Assembly: GCF_000565015.1 (NCBI RefSeq)
Contig: NZ_JDFF01000011.1
Coordinates: 1-64,000, forward strand
Length of the DNA: 64,000 nucleotides
From: Porphyromonas catoniae ATCC 51270
GTDB taxonomy: Bacteria; Bacteroidota; Bacteroidia; Bacteroidales; Porphyromonadaceae
Reading direction: 5' to 3'
Shown: positions 8,061 through 17,271 of the stretch, piece by piece
Layout: each line of letters begins with the position of its first letter
How positions within the stretch are numbered: the stretch's first letter is position 1
Notes under the pieces: generated by a model
The model's input: only the letters and a program-made list of their open reading frames with translations
The model's database searches: none
What the model was told of the DNA's origin: nothing
Position numbers and translations under genes: made by a program

Positions 8061-8105
8061 AAGGAGACTGTGCTACGACCTCATGAGCAGTAGCACAGCC
8101 TCCTT
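8061..8105 (+). terminator. Terminator after the phosphohexomutase gene
   Basis: AAGGAG-A-CTGTGCTAC pairs with GTAGCACAG-C-CTCCTT across a 13-nt loop, followed by ATTTAT. It lies 20 bp after the stop. Confidence 0.6.
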
Positions 8106-8158
8106 ATTTATGTATCTCATTCCTCTGTTTAAGCATCTCATAACATCCCTCTCTCCCT

Positions 8159-8896
8159 ATGAATATCTACCTCTGCCCCTCACCCGAGCTCTATCCCCTC
8201 TATCATCGTCCAGGGGCTATTGTCATCATTGTGGACATCTTCCGCGCCTCCACAACGATGATTACCGCTCTGGCACACGGAGCACGGAGTATCCTACCGG
8301 TAGCAACGACAGAGGAAGCAGAAGAGCAAGGTAAGGCTCTGGGGTGCTTAATCGCTGCCGAACGTAATGTGATGAAATGCCCATTTGCTCAGCTAGGGAA
8401 TGATCCTGCGGAATACACCGAAGCCCTTGTATCAGGGCAGGATATCGTCTTTACCACAACCAACGGTACTCGTGCACTGAATATAGCAACCGAACACGGA
8501 GCAGAGGAAATACTCGTTGGGGCATTCACCAATCTTAGTGCTACGCTACGCTATTGCCATACACAGGGAAAGGACGTCCTAATCCTAGCTGCAGGATGGA
8601 AGGGACAACTCGCACTGGAGGATACACTCTATGCAGGAGCCTTTGCCTTCCTCGCCGAACAAGCTACGATTGGGAAGGCCTCTAATGATGGGACACTCAT
8701 CCTTCGTGACCTATGGCAAGCCAAGGCTCAAAGTCTAGAAGATCGCATCACCTACATCCAGCACTCTGAGCACTATGCACGCCTAGTACAGGCTGGATTT
8801 TCCTCTGCCGTCCCACTTTGCATGACCCTAAACACAACGTCAATCATCGCTCGAATGCGAGGAGCTCGTCTTCTCCCGATAGACAGCCAGCCATAG
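8159..8896 (+). CDS. comB: ComB family 2-phosphosulfolactate phosphatase-like protein
   Basis: A 245-aa cytosolic protein that resembles the ComB family. Conserved stretches are VDIFRASTTMI near the N-terminus, TTNGTRAL in the middle and LAAGWKGQLALEDTLYAGA toward the C-terminus. Acidic residues in these motifs bind Mg2+ in the family. Characterised ComB hydrolyses 2-phosphosulfolactate to sulfolactate in coenzyme M synthesis. Bacteroidota do not make coenzyme M, so the real substrate may differ; sulfonolipid-related or repair roles are speculation. No sulfonate genes are adjacent. Confidence 0.8.
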   Translation: MNIYLCPSPELYPLYHRPGAIVIIVDIFRASTTMITALAHGARSILPVATTEEAEEQGKALGCLIAAERNVMKCPFAQLGNDPAEYTEALVSGQDIVFTTTNGTRALNIATEHGAEEILVGAFTNLSATLRYCHTQGKDVLILAAGWKGQLALEDTLYAGAFAFLAEQATIGKASNDGTLILRDLWQAKAQSLEDRITYIQHSEHYARLVQAGFSSAVPLCMTLNTTSIIARMRGARLLPIDSQP

Positions 8897-9106
8897 CCTC
8901 GTTCCTTCATGCCTCTCCTTCCTTCCGACACCTCTAAAACTCCCCCCACCATATTTCTTTATCTCATAAACTCACTACGCTGATATCCCCTTGTCTATTA
9001 TTTGGTTTTCGGGCTGTTCGTAGGTGCTATATCAAGACTAAATCTATCCATACAGTCCCTCTGATAGATTGTGCACTCACCTTACTGCTAAGTGTATATA
9101 ATTACG

Positions 9107-9114
9107 TACTTTTG
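9107..9114 (+). promoter_or_regulatory. -7 box (TACTTTTG) for pgk
   Basis: TACTTTTG matches TAnnTTTG. It lies 45 bp before ATG 9159, and only 12 bp before the upstream ATG 9126, which favours the downstream start. Confidence 0.5.
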
Positions 9115-9158
9115 TAAGCAATTCAATGATAATGTATTCTAAACAGACAGATCGTTCT

Positions 9159-10418
9159 ATGACTATCGACCAATTCGACTTCAAAGGCAAGAAGGCCTTC
9201 GTACGTGTAGACTTCAATGTCCCACTCGACGAGCACTTCAACATCACCGATGATACACGTATCCGCGCTGCTCTGCCAACCCTCAAAAAGATCCTTGCTG
9301 ATGGTGGATCAGTCATCATCGGCTCGCACCTCGGCCGTCCCAAGAAGGTCGAAGATAAGTTCTCCCTCCGCCATATCCTCGCACATGTCTCTAAGCTCCT
9401 TGGCGTAGAGGTGAAATTCGCTCCCGACTGCGTAGGTGAAGAAGCTCGTACACTGGCAGGTAACCTAAAGCCAGGTGAGGCTCTACTACTAGAGAACCTC
9501 CGCTTCTATGCTGAAGAGGAAGGTAAACCTCGTGGGCTAGCTGAGGATGCTTCGGACGAAGAGAAGGCAGCAGCTAAGAAAGCAATCAAGGAGAGCCAAA
9601 AGGAATTCACGAAGAAGCTCGCTGCTCTGGCTGATGTGTATGTGAATGATGCCTTCGGGACAGCACATCGTGCACACGCCTCCACTGCCCTCATCGCTGC
9701 TTACTTCGATGCAGACCACAAGCTCTTCGGCTATCTCATGGGTAAGGAGGTAGACGCCGTAAATAAGGTGATGCAAGACATTCGTCGTCCATTCACTGCA
9801 ATTATGGGTGGATCGAAAGTCTCCTCTAAGATTGATATCATCGAGAACCTCCTCGGGAAGGTAGATAATCTCATACTCACAGGGGCAATGACCTATACCT
9901 TCGCTAAGGCTGCTGGTGGTAACATCGGGAATTCTCTCTGCGAAGATGACAAACTTGACCTCGCTCGTGAGATTGTAGCTAAGGCTAAAGCCAATGGAGT
10001 GAACCTTGTCCTATCAACGGACTCCAAGATTGCAGATGCCTTCAGCAACGATGCCAAGACAGACTTTGCACAGAATGATAATATCCCCGCTGGCTGGATC
10101 GGTATGGACATCGGTCCCGACAGCATCCGTGCCTATCGTGAGGTAATCCTAGGCTCGAAGACAATCCTATGGAATGGCCCTACGGGAGTCTTTGAGATGG
10201 ATAACTTCTCTGATGGCTCACGTGCCGTAGCAGAAGCAATCGCAGAGGCAACAGCCGCTGGTGCCTTCTCGCTTGTCGGAGGTGGTGATAGTGTAGCCTG
10301 CGTGAATAAGTTCGGCTATGCTGACAAGGTCTCCTACGTCTCCACTGGTGGTGGTGCACTGCTCGAGGCTATTGAGGGGAAGAAGCTCCCAGGTATCGCC
10401 GCTATCGAAGGCGAATAA
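9159..10418 (+). CDS. pgk: Phosphoglycerate kinase
   Basis: A 419-aa glycolytic enzyme transferring phosphate from 1,3-bisphosphoglycerate to ADP. Motifs in order: [58 protein letters not shown] and GGGDSVA. I choose ATG 9159 ([18 protein letters not shown]), which matches the usual family N-terminus. An upstream in-frame ATG at 9126 would add 11 residues but would leave almost no leader after the TACTTTTG box. A strong bidirectional terminator follows. Confidence 0.97.
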   Translation: MTIDQFDFKGKKAFVRVDFNVPLDEHFNITDDTRIRAALPTLKKILADGGSVIIGSHLGRPKKVEDKFSLRHILAHVSKLLGVEVKFAPDCVGEEARTLAGNLKPGEALLLENLRFYAEEEGKPRGLAEDASDEEKAAAKKAIKESQKEFTKKLAALADVYVNDAFGTAHRAHASTALIAAYFDADHKLFGYLMGKEVDAVNKVMQDIRRPFTAIMGGSKVSSKIDIIENLLGKVDNLILTGAMTYTFAKAAGGNIGNSLCEDDKLDLAREIVAKAKANGVNLVLSTDSKIADAFSNDAKTDFAQNDNIPAGWIGMDIGPDSIRAYREVILGSKTILWNGPTGVFEMDNFSDGSRAVAEAIAEATAAGAFSLVGGGDSVACVNKFGYADKVSYVSTGGGALLEAIEGKKLPGIAAIEGE

Positions 10419-10437
10419 TCCTCCTCTCTACTTCATC

Positions 10438-10487
10438 AATACACGAGCCCCCAGATAGCCGAATGGCTATCTGGGGGCTCGTGTATT
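10438..10487. terminator. Strong bidirectional terminator between pgk and nagA
   Basis: A perfect 23-bp stem (arms 10438-10460 and 10465-10487) has the 4-nt loop GAAT. It sits between convergent genes. Confidence 0.85.
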
Positions 10488-10530
10488 AGTACATTCCGAA
10501 GAGATATACTTCTCTTAGATATATCGCTTC

Positions 10531-11709
10531 CTAGTCGTTATAGAGGAACTCCTGACCTCGGACAACACGACCTCGGTGCATTACGAAGCGAAGCTGTAAA
10601 TCTTCGTTGAGGAAAAGTACATCTGCATCCCGCCCAGCCTCAAGAGCTCCCTTATCTGCCTCAATGCCCATGATACGAGCAGGTGTCGCTGTCGCCATGT
10701 AAACAGCATCAATCAATGGAATACGTGCCTGCTTCACAGCCGTACGAATCAGTCGATCCATCGTAGCAACACTCCCCGCCAACGCAGATCGGTCAGAGAG
10801 CTTGCAGACACCATCCTCTACGATAGCATGCCCCGTAGGATCCTTGAAGTCGGGAGGTGTACCCGTATAGAGTAGAGCATCAGTTGTGAGAGCCATCCGT
10901 TCGCGCCCCTTCGTTGCATAGGCCAGATGCACCATCAATGGTGGCACATGTATGCCGTCACAAATAACCTCGATATCAAAATCGGGCATGTCCAAGATTG
11001 TTTCTACAGCTCCAGGTACCTTATAGACACCCTTCTTATGCGAGACCTTCATGGCGTTATAGAAATGTGTAGCGAGCGTATAGCCATGCTCCCAAGCATC
11101 CTTGATTTCCTTCTCTCCTGCCTCAGTATGGGCTATTGCTGTCACGACATTAAATTTCTTGACATAACGCCCAAACTCCAATGTCCCCTCGATCTCTGGT
11201 GCAGCATCCCAGCGACGGATAATGCCATTACCTCGCTCCATGATCTTCATATATTCCTCTGGGTGAGCAGCACGAATGAGCTCTGGGAGCTGTGCTCCAG
11301 CCATCTTAACCGAGAAGTAAGGTCCCTCTAGGTGTAGCCCCTCAACTGTAGAAGTTTCCTCTGGGATAAGAGCTTCCGTACACTCAATGCCCTTCATGAT
11401 TGTCTCATAGCTGGAGGTAGAGAGTGTAGGGAAGATTGTAGTCGTGCCATTCAAGAGGTGATAGTCAGCTGCCGTGCGGAAGGCCTCGACAGTACCATCC
11501 ATGAAGTCCGCCCCAGCGGCACCATGTACGTGCATTTCAATTCCCCCAGGGATAATGTAGGAGCCACGAGCATCGATCCGATATGCCCCCTCCACTGGGA
11601 TCTCGGTGTTTAGAATGGCTCGTATCTTCTTACCTTCGATGAGTACCGAGCCACCATCTATCCATCCAGAGGGCGTATAGATACGTCCACCTACTATTTG
11701 TGTGTACAT
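10531..11709 (-). CDS. nagA: N-acetylglucosamine-6-phosphate deacetylase
   Basis: A 392-aa amidohydrolase that removes acetate from GlcNAc-6-P for recycling of amino sugars and peptidoglycan. Motifs: the HxH metal site in EMHVHGAAGADF, the catalytic-domain HLEGPYF, the metal histidines in AIAHTEA and THFYNAM, the substrate loop DGIHVPP, and the catalytic aspartate in LTTDALLY. Length is normal. It is the last gene of a reverse cluster kdsC-maf-nagA, 15 bp after maf. No nagB is in the window. Confidence 0.95.
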   Translation of the reverse strand: MYTQIVGGRIYTPSGWIDGGSVLIEGKKIRAILNTEIPVEGAYRIDARGSYIIPGGIEMHVHGAAGADFMDGTVEAFRTAADYHLLNGTTTIFPTLSTSSYETIMKGIECTEALIPEETSTVEGLHLEGPYFSVKMAGAQLPELIRAAHPEEYMKIMERGNGIIRRWDAAPEIEGTLEFGRYVKKFNVVTAIAHTEAGEKEIKDAWEHGYTLATHFYNAMKVSHKKGVYKVPGAVETILDMPDFDIEVICDGIHVPPLMVHLAYATKGRERMALTTDALLYTGTPPDFKDPTGHAIVEDGVCKLSDRSALAGSVATMDRLIRTAVKQARIPLIDAVYMATATPARIMGIEADKGALEAGRDADVLFLNEDLQLRFVMHRGRVVRGQEFLYND

Positions 11710-11724
11710 CTTATTTTGTAGTAA

Positions 11725-12306
11725 TTATAATGTCTTGAGGTATTTGTTGATTAAATGTACAGGTAGCCCCATTACGGTATAGAATGATCCTTCGATCCTG
11801 CTGATACCGGCATAGCCTACCCATTCCTGTATTCCATAAGCTCCAGCCTTATCTAGTGGGCTATAACGCTCTACGTAGTAACTAATCTCTTCACCCGTGA
11901 GAGGGAGAAAGTCTACGGTAGCCGTATCCATGAAGGAATGAACCTTCCCTGCCACACATATTGCTACACCTGTGGTCACATAGTGTCTCTCTCCAGCGAG
12001 CCTGTGGAGCATCGCTTTAGCTTCCTCTCCATCCTTAGGCTTACCAAGCACTTGACCTTTGAGGAACACAAGCGTATCGGCTGTGATGAGTAGGGTATTT
12101 GGCTCTAGGGAAGGGAAGTACGCCTCAGCCTTGCGTGCAGCTATGTAGCGTGGGATTTCCTCCAAAGGAAGCCCATCGGGATAAGTCTCATCTAAATCGG
12201 GCAGGACACGCTGCTCGAAGGTTAAATCAAGCCCTCTCAGGAGCTCTACTCGCCTCGGTGACTGTGAGCCGAGGACAATCTTATAGTTACTTAAGTTCTC
12301 CCACAT
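11725..12306 (-). CDS. maf: Maf-like nucleotide pyrophosphatase
   Basis: A 193-aa cytosolic house-cleaning enzyme that hydrolyses modified or canonical dTTP/UTP-type nucleotides. Visible signatures: LGSQSPRRVELLRGL near the N-terminus, the aspartate of ITADTLV, LGKPKDGEEA and DKAGAYGIQ. The AYGIQ segment fits the YhdE-like dTTPase/UTPase group. It lies between kdsC and nagA on the minus strand. Confidence 0.92.
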   Translation of the reverse strand: MWENLSNYKIVLGSQSPRRVELLRGLDLTFEQRVLPDLDETYPDGLPLEEIPRYIAARKAEAYFPSLEPNTLLITADTLVFLKGQVLGKPKDGEEAKAMLHRLAGERHYVTTGVAICVAGKVHSFMDTATVDFLPLTGEEISYYVERYSPLDKAGAYGIQEWVGYAGISRIEGSFYTVMGLPVHLINKYLKTL

Positions 12307-12364
12307 CAGAATAGGGAACTGAAATAGTATCTTTTACTCTTCTTTCGCTTTCCTCTCTGCGTTA

Positions 12365-12886
12365 TTACCAGCCGAAGCCTGCCGAGAGTGACCAGCAATC
12401 ATTGGCACGCAGGGTTTGCTCAATCACGTCACGTACCACCCCGTAGCCTCCGTTGCAGAGTGATATATACTTAGCTACAGACTTCACTTCCGGAGCTGCA
12501 TCCGCTGGTGCACAGGGCAGAGCCACGAGCTTCATAATCGTAATATCGGGTATATCGTCCCCGATGTAGGCAATCTCCTCAGGTCGAAGCCCCGACTCAC
12601 GACAGAGTACCTCGAGCTGAGCAGCCTTATCAGAGATACGCATATACACATGGGCAGCTCCGAGCTGACGAAAGCGCCGCTCCATCGCATCGCTAGCACC
12701 ACCAGAGATAACGGCGATGGTGTAGCCCTGCTTCACAGCGTACTGCATCGCATAGCCGTCCTTCACATTTACGGTGCGCATAGGCATACCATCCAGCCCA
12801 ATAGGGCTGACGTTTGCACTTATGACCCCATCCATATCTAGGACGAATGCCTTGATCTTTGTCAGGTCGAAAGGTATACTACTCAT
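12365..12886 (-). CDS. kdsC: 3-deoxy-D-manno-octulosonate 8-phosphate phosphatase
   Basis: A 173-aa HAD-family phosphatase without a cap domain, acting in Kdo synthesis for LPS. HAD motifs: DMDGVIS (catalytic Asp pair), the threonine/serine motif in AVISGG, the lysine in SDKAAQLE, and GDDIPDI. ATG 12886 gives MSSIPFDLTKIKAFVLDMDG; an in-frame start at 12913 would overlap the promoter box and is less likely. A well-spaced Bacteroidota promoter lies upstream. First gene of kdsC-maf-nagA. Confidence 0.93.
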   Translation of the reverse strand: MSSIPFDLTKIKAFVLDMDGVISANVSPIGLDGMPMRTVNVKDGYAMQYAVKQGYTIAVISGGASDAMERRFRQLGAAHVYMRISDKAAQLEVLCRESGLRPEEIAYIGDDIPDITIMKLVALPCAPADAAPEVKSVAKYISLCNGGYGVVRDVIEQTLRANDCWSLSAGFGW

Positions 12887-12910
12887 GACTTTTTTAAAAG
12901 ATTTATTATA

Positions 12911-12940
12911 CAAAGGTACAGTTAATTACCTAGACTGCAA
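12911..12940 (-). promoter_or_regulatory. Consensus -33/-7 promoter for kdsC-maf-nagA
   Basis: On the minus strand TTG (12938-12940), 19 bp, then TACCTTTG (12911-12918). This is the classic Bacteroidota spacing, 24 bp upstream of ATG 12886. Confidence 0.75.
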
Positions 12941-12984
12941 CATCCCTAAAAGTAGGTAATCGCCCTTTTGTAAAATGAAATAAA

Positions 12985-13018
12985 AAGACGGCCTCCACCT
13001 TTATGTGGAAGCCGTCTT
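12985..13018 (-). terminator. Terminator of the DUF1573 gene
   Basis: A 14-bp stem (AAGACGGCCTCCAC with GTGGAAGCCGTCTT, one internal mismatch) and a 6-nt loop. On the minus strand it is followed by a T-rich tract. It lies 60 bp past the DUF1573 stop. Confidence 0.8.
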
Positions 13019-13077
13019 GATTTCTATCGCAAGGGAATTCTATCGATTCCCATTGATGGCGAAGGTAAGTTAGAGGT

Positions 13078-13458
13078 TTACTCTACGGTGCCCTTAATAC
13101 GGATCGTGAAGGCACCATCACGACCATTGCTGTATATAGCAATATTCTTGTAGAAGGGCCCGGGGCGACCCGCAGGGTTGTAGGTAACGGTGATTTTACC
13201 CTCCTTGCCTGGAGCAATAGGCTCACGGCTGTACTCAGGTGTCGTACATGCGCAAGGCGTAGCGACACGTGTGATCACTAGGGGCGCATCACCTGCATTG
13301 CGGATAATGAAGGTATGAGAGACCTTACCGTTGGCCTCCTTAATTGTACCAAAGTCAAACTCCGTAGCAGGAGAGCTGATCACAGCCCCCTTCGTCTGAG
13401 CCATCAGGACTCCAACAAAGAGGAGCACTGCGCTCAATATATATCCAATCTTTTTCAT
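13078..13458 (-). CDS. DUF1573 domain secreted protein
   Basis: A 126-aa exported protein. ATG 13458 gives a clear signal peptide (MKKIGYILSAVLLFVGVLMA) cut before QTKGA. The rest is one Ig-like DUF1573 domain with FDFGTIKE, the Cys pair in TPCACTTPEYS, GKEGKITVTYNP and NIAIYSNG. Such domains are ASH-like beta-sandwiches common in Bacteroidota periplasmic proteins of unknown role. The open frame extends further upstream to 13611, but that part lacks family similarity. A -7 box at 13503-13510 supports this start. Confidence 0.85.
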   Translation of the reverse strand: MKKIGYILSAVLLFVGVLMAQTKGAVISSPATEFDFGTIKEANGKVSHTFIIRNAGDAPLVITRVATPCACTTPEYSREPIAPGKEGKITVTYNPAGRPGPFYKNIAIYSNGRDGAFTIRIKGTVE

Positions 13459-13502
13459 ATTTCTTAATCTTAACTTTAAGTATTCTACAACTTCACTCGA
13501 AG

Positions 13503-13510
13503 CAAAGATA
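13503..13510 (-). promoter_or_regulatory. -7 box (TATCTTTG) for the DUF1573 gene
   Basis: The minus strand reads TATCTTTG, 45 bp upstream of ATG 13458. The -33 element is weak. Confidence 0.5.
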
Positions 13511-13607
13511 CTCAATAATATTGAAGTGAAGGTACCAAGAGAGCTGGGTAAAATGTTTAGGATAAGCGTGAAAGATTCGTATAAGATGGGAAGATTAGCG
13601 AACCCAA

Positions 13608-13683
13608 CCACTAGAGAAGTAGTCTGGTAACTCTAGAGTTTTAGGCGCAAAACTTTAGAGGTGCACTTCGGAAGCTCTAGAGG
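13608..13683. repeat. Four-unit palindrome array, 22-bp period (CTCTAGAG core)
   Basis: Ten-base units CCACTAGAGA, ACTCTAGAGT, ACTTTAGAGG and GCTCTAGAGG are centred at 13612.5, 13634.5, 13656.5 and 13678.5, exactly 22 bp apart. The second unit is a perfect palindrome. The spacers are unrelated. The layout resembles the other phased arrays of this window but the core differs. Confidence 0.6.
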
Positions 13684-13928
13684 TTTCCATGAAAGGGTAA
13701 CATAGCATCCTATCCCGAGCAAAAGGCTAGACAAAGGCAAAAAGCCTCCTACCACAAACAACGTACGATTACTACACACAAATGATATCTACTCACAAGT
13801 GTCATCTATTCTAGGTAAGGATGGCGAGCATAAGTCACTTGTAACGAACAAACATATAACAGTCCGGCATAGATACAAATATGAAATAGGATAGAGAGCT
13901 CGTTACGTGAGCAATCATCCCCTTCGCC

Positions 13929-16202
13929 TTACACTGGATTAAGCTCCGAGAGACGGTAGGCTTCGTGAATAGCCTTATTGCGACGAAGTATCTGACAAAT
14001 AGCCTCTACCTGATGGCTACTGAGTACTTGGATGCTGATCTTACCCTCGAAGATACCTTCATGTGCCAGCATGTGAATCTCACTGATGCTGACCTTGAAG
14101 TCCTCAAGCAAGACTTGTGTGATGACATTTAGTAGGCCTTTTGAATCAATGCCACGCACGACGAGCGTGGTCTCAAAGCGTGGCGTGTAATGAAGCCCCC
14201 ACGTAGTAGATATAAGGCGATCCCCTTGAGCTGTCTTGTAGCGAGTAGCCTCGGGACAAGACCTACGATGGACGATGATCTGCCCGTTATCGGCAAGGAT
14301 CCCAAGCGCATCATCCCCAGGTATTGGATGACAGCAGGGGGCAATATGGTAGTTGAGTCGCCCATCCTGCTCCAGCAGTTCGTAGGGACGAGTACGATCG
14401 ATGACAGCGGGCGATACTGAGCCTACAACAGCTTGCCCTTCTACACGCTCTTTAGATCCGAAGAGCGATGTAATGGCACGTGTCATTCGATTACCTCCTC
14501 GGTTGGCTCCCTTATTTTGGAGTGCCTGCTTAAAGTCCTCAGGGAAAGTAAATGTCCCCTCCCCAATATGCCGAAGGAACGTGTCAGGCTTATCGAAGTG
14601 ATAGAGATAAGTAAGGCGATCAAGCAAAGAGGAAGAGAGCGTCTCACCATGCTTACGGAGCTCCTGCGTTAGAAGTTCTTCCCCTAGGGCAATAGCCTCT
14701 CGCTGGCGACGGCGTAGTGCAGCCTCGATCTTAACCTTGGCATAAGCTGTGGTGACGTAGTCAAGCCAAGCAGCTTCAGGCTGGGTCATCTTACTGGTGA
14801 GGATCTCGACCTGATCCCCATTGGAGAGGCGATGAGAGAGCGGAAGCACCTTGTGGTTTACCTTGGCTCCGATACAGGTATCCCCAAGGTTTGTATGCAC
14901 AGCATAGGCGAAGTCTAGGACGCTAGCATTGATGGGGAGAGTGATGGGGCGCCCCTTAGGAGTGAAGGCTGTAATATCATGGGCATAGAGACTGAGATGG
15001 ATGGTGTTAAGGAACTCCATACCCTTCGAGTCTGGATGATTGAGTACCTCGCGAATGGTATCAAGCCACGCCTCAAGCTCGTGGTCTTCCTCCACTGTGC
15101 TATTCTTATAGCGCCAGTGAGCTGCGAGCCCCTTTTCTGCTATTTCGTCCATCCTTCGGCTACGGATTTGCACCTCAATCCACTGGGCATCGGGGCCTAG
15201 CACCGTGAGGTGTAGAGCCTGATACCCATTACCCTTTGGGGTAGAGATCCAGTCACGCAGGCGGTCAGGTCGGTTACGGTAAGTCTCGGTAATTGCTGTA
15301 TAGATATCCCAGCAGCGATTCTTCTCTGGGTAGCCATCATTGCTCTCAAAGATGATACGTACAGCAAAGAGGTCATAGACTTCCTCGAAGGGAATACCCT
15401 TGAGCTGCATCTTACGCCAGATGGAGAAGCATCCCTTCACTCGGGTCTTCATCTCGTAGCTAATCTCCATACTATCCAGACGTGCCTTCAGTGGAGCTGC
15501 AAAGCGCTGGAAAAGGTCTTCACGCCCAGCCTCCGTCTCTCTGACCTTACGTAGTATTTCCTCATAAGCCTCGGGATGCTCATAGCGGAAGCTGAGATCC
15601 TCTAGCTCCGTCTTGATGGAGAAAAGCCCAAGGCGATCAGCAAGAGGGGCATAGAAGAATGAGGTCTCACCAGCTATCTTCAACTGCTTCTCTGGCTTCA
15701 TGGATGAGAGCGTACGCATGTTGTGCAGACGGTCAGCAATCTTGATGAGAATCACACGGGCGTCATCACCAATCGTCAGCAAGAGCTTACGAATATTCTG
15801 TGCTTGTAGGCTATCGATACTCTGAGGTACCTGTTCTGTGGAAATCTTGGTCAGCCCCTCTACAATCCGAGCAATCTTATCCCCGAAGCCTCGACGGATA
15901 TCCTCCACCGTGTACTCCGTATCCTCGACCACATCATGCAGCAGTGCCGAGCAAATGGAGGTAGAACCAAGCCCTATCTCCTTGCAGACAATGCGTGCCA
16001 CAGCGATTGGATGCAAGATATAAGGCTCACCACTACGACGACGTACGAGACCATGAGCATGGCACGCTAGGCGGAATGCTTGGTCAATGATCTCCGTCTT
16101 CTTACGGTGCGGTGAGGCGATGTAGTCACTAAGCAGTGCTTGGTACTCCTGCTGGATGAGTGCTTCCTCCTCGGGCGTGAAGCTAAGACTAGGCTGTGAC
16201 AT
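13929..16202 (-). CDS. rel: Bifunctional (p)ppGpp synthetase/hydrolase (RSH, Rel/SpoT)
   Basis: A 757-aa stringent-response enzyme. Domains in order: the HD hydrolase domain (residues 30-180; RSGEPYILHPIAVA, the HD motif in ALLHDVVEDTEYTVED, IKIADRLHNMRTL); the synthetase domain (240-370; GCFSIWRKM, YDLFAVRIIFES, GNGYQALHLTVLG and EVQIRSRRMDEIAEKGLAAHW); TGS (400-460; FTPKGRPITLPINASVLDFA); and a C-terminal ACT-like region with the conserved CCHPIPGD. Both catalytic domains look intact. ATG 16202 (MSQPSLSF) lies 20 bp after the antiporter stop; a longer frame to 16265 would overlap it. Probably cotranscribed with the antiporter. Confidence 0.93.
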   Translation of the reverse strand: MSQPSLSFTPEEEALIQQEYQALLSDYIASPHRKKTEIIDQAFRLACHAHGLVRRRSGEPYILHPIAVARIVCKEIGLGSTSICSALLHDVVEDTEYTVEDIRRGFGDKIARIVEGLTKISTEQVPQSIDSLQAQNIRKLLLTIGDDARVILIKIADRLHNMRTLSSMKPEKQLKIAGETSFFYAPLADRLGLFSIKTELEDLSFRYEHPEAYEEILRKVRETEAGREDLFQRFAAPLKARLDSMEISYEMKTRVKGCFSIWRKMQLKGIPFEEVYDLFAVRIIFESNDGYPEKNRCWDIYTAITETYRNRPDRLRDWISTPKGNGYQALHLTVLGPDAQWIEVQIRSRRMDEIAEKGLAAHWRYKNSTVEEDHELEAWLDTIREVLNHPDSKGMEFLNTIHLSLYAHDITAFTPKGRPITLPINASVLDFAYAVHTNLGDTCIGAKVNHKVLPLSHRLSNGDQVEILTSKMTQPEAAWLDYVTTAYAKVKIEAALRRRQREAIALGEELLTQELRKHGETLSSSLLDRLTYLYHFDKPDTFLRHIGEGTFTFPEDFKQALQNKGANRGGNRMTRAITSLFGSKERVEGQAVVGSVSPAVIDRTRPYELLEQDGRLNYHIAPCCHPIPGDDALGILADNGQIIVHRRSCPEATRYKTAQGDRLISTTWGLHYTPRFETTLVVRGIDSKGLLNVITQVLLEDFKVSISEIHMLAHEGIFEGKISIQVLSSHQVEAICQILRRNKAIHEAYRLSELNPV

Positions 16203-16222
16203 AGTAGCTAAGGTAAAGGTGA

Positions 16223-17197
16223 TTAGATCTGGGAGATGAGATAGACGGTGTATAGGACAAAGCAAAGAACAAGCACGGCACCCTCCATGCGCTTAATCAC
16301 ACGCTGACCAAAAAGGACTGCAAATACATACAAGAGGAGAGCTGCAAAACTCATCATCGTAAAGTCAAGTGTTGAGACCCCTCCAATGTGGATAGGGGTA
16401 ACGGTAGCCGTTGTACCGAGGATAAAGAATACATTGAAAATGTTTGATCCCACGATATTCCCGACGGCTATCTCTGGCTCCTTCTTTAGGGCTGCAGCTA
16501 TCGAGGTAGCTAGCTCCGGTAGAGAAGTCCCAGCTGCAACGATGGTCAGACCAATGAAGCCCTCACTCATACCTAGGTTGCGAGCAATGCTGGAGGCTGA
16601 GCGAACGAATAGCTCCCCTCCAGCAATGAGGCTTGCAAGCCCACCGATGATGAAGATAATGAGTAGCCAGAGAGGGTAATGCTTCACAGGCTCAGAGGTC
16701 ACATGGGGGTCACTTGGTTTATCCTTGGCAATAGCAAAGGTATAGGTTAAGAAGATGAGGAAGAAGCCTAGAAGGATAATCCCTTCACTCCTGCTCAGTA
16801 CATTCTCTACCTCTCCTATCCCTGAGAAGACACGGTCTAGAGCCATGACCGATAGGACAAGGCATGCAAGGAGCATCAGAGGCATCTCCCGCCGTATCGT
16901 ACTCCTTGTAATGGTAATGGGTGTAACCAACGCTGTGATACCACCAATGACCAGCACGTTGAAGATATTACTCCCAACGACATTCCCTATCGCTATATCC
17001 GAGTTTCCCCTAAGCGCGGACACGAGGCTAACAACAAGCTCGGGAGACGAGGTGCCGAAGGCTACTATGGTGAGCCCTACAACGAGCGGTGATACCCCAA
17101 AGCGACGAGCTAGGACTGAGGCTCCCTCGGTCAGATAGTTGGCGCCAGCGATGATGAGGACAATGCCTAGGATGAAAAGGAGAATATCAAGAAACAT
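16223..17197 (-). CDS. yrbG: Calcium/sodium antiporter (CaCA family)
   Basis: A 324-aa inner-membrane antiporter with about ten hydrophobic segments and the two inverted alpha repeats of the family. Repeat 1 is around residues 25-75 (VGLTIVAFGTSSPELVVS, GNVVGSNIFNV); repeat 2 is around residues 190-245 (IGLTIVAAGTSLPELATS, GNIVGSNIFNV). The acidic residues in both SPEL/LPEL motifs bind cation. It precedes the rel gene by 20 bp on the same strand. Confidence 0.93.
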   Translation of the reverse strand: MFLDILLFILGIVLIIAGANYLTEGASVLARRFGVSPLVVGLTIVAFGTSSPELVVSLVSALRGNSDIAIGNVVGSNIFNVLVIGGITALVTPITITRSTIRREMPLMLLACLVLSVMALDRVFSGIGEVENVLSRSEGIILLGFFLIFLTYTFAIAKDKPSDPHVTSEPVKHYPLWLLIIFIIGGLASLIAGGELFVRSASSIARNLGMSEGFIGLTIVAAGTSLPELATSIAAALKKEPEIAVGNIVGSNIFNVFFILGTTATVTPIHIGGVSTLDFTMMSFAALLLYVFAVLFGQRVIKRMEGAVLVLCFVLYTVYLISQI

Positions 17198-17271
17198 AAA
17201 GAATATGAATAGGAGAAGGGACTAACTATTAAAGGTGATACATAACAAGGCAAAGAGGCTATCCAACAGGC

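Larger units (their letters stand above)
13459..13928. other. Intergenic region (470 bp) with a phased CTCTAGAG array
   Basis: It holds the DUF1573 promoter box (13503-13510) and a four-unit 22-bp-phased palindrome array (13608-13683). From 13700 to 13928, downstream of the RSH stop, I see no gene and no clear terminator. Confidence 0.6.

Noticed and set aside
13459-13611. N-terminal extension of the DUF1573 protein
   Set aside because: The frame is open, but the signal peptide begins at 13458 and a -7 box lies within the extension.
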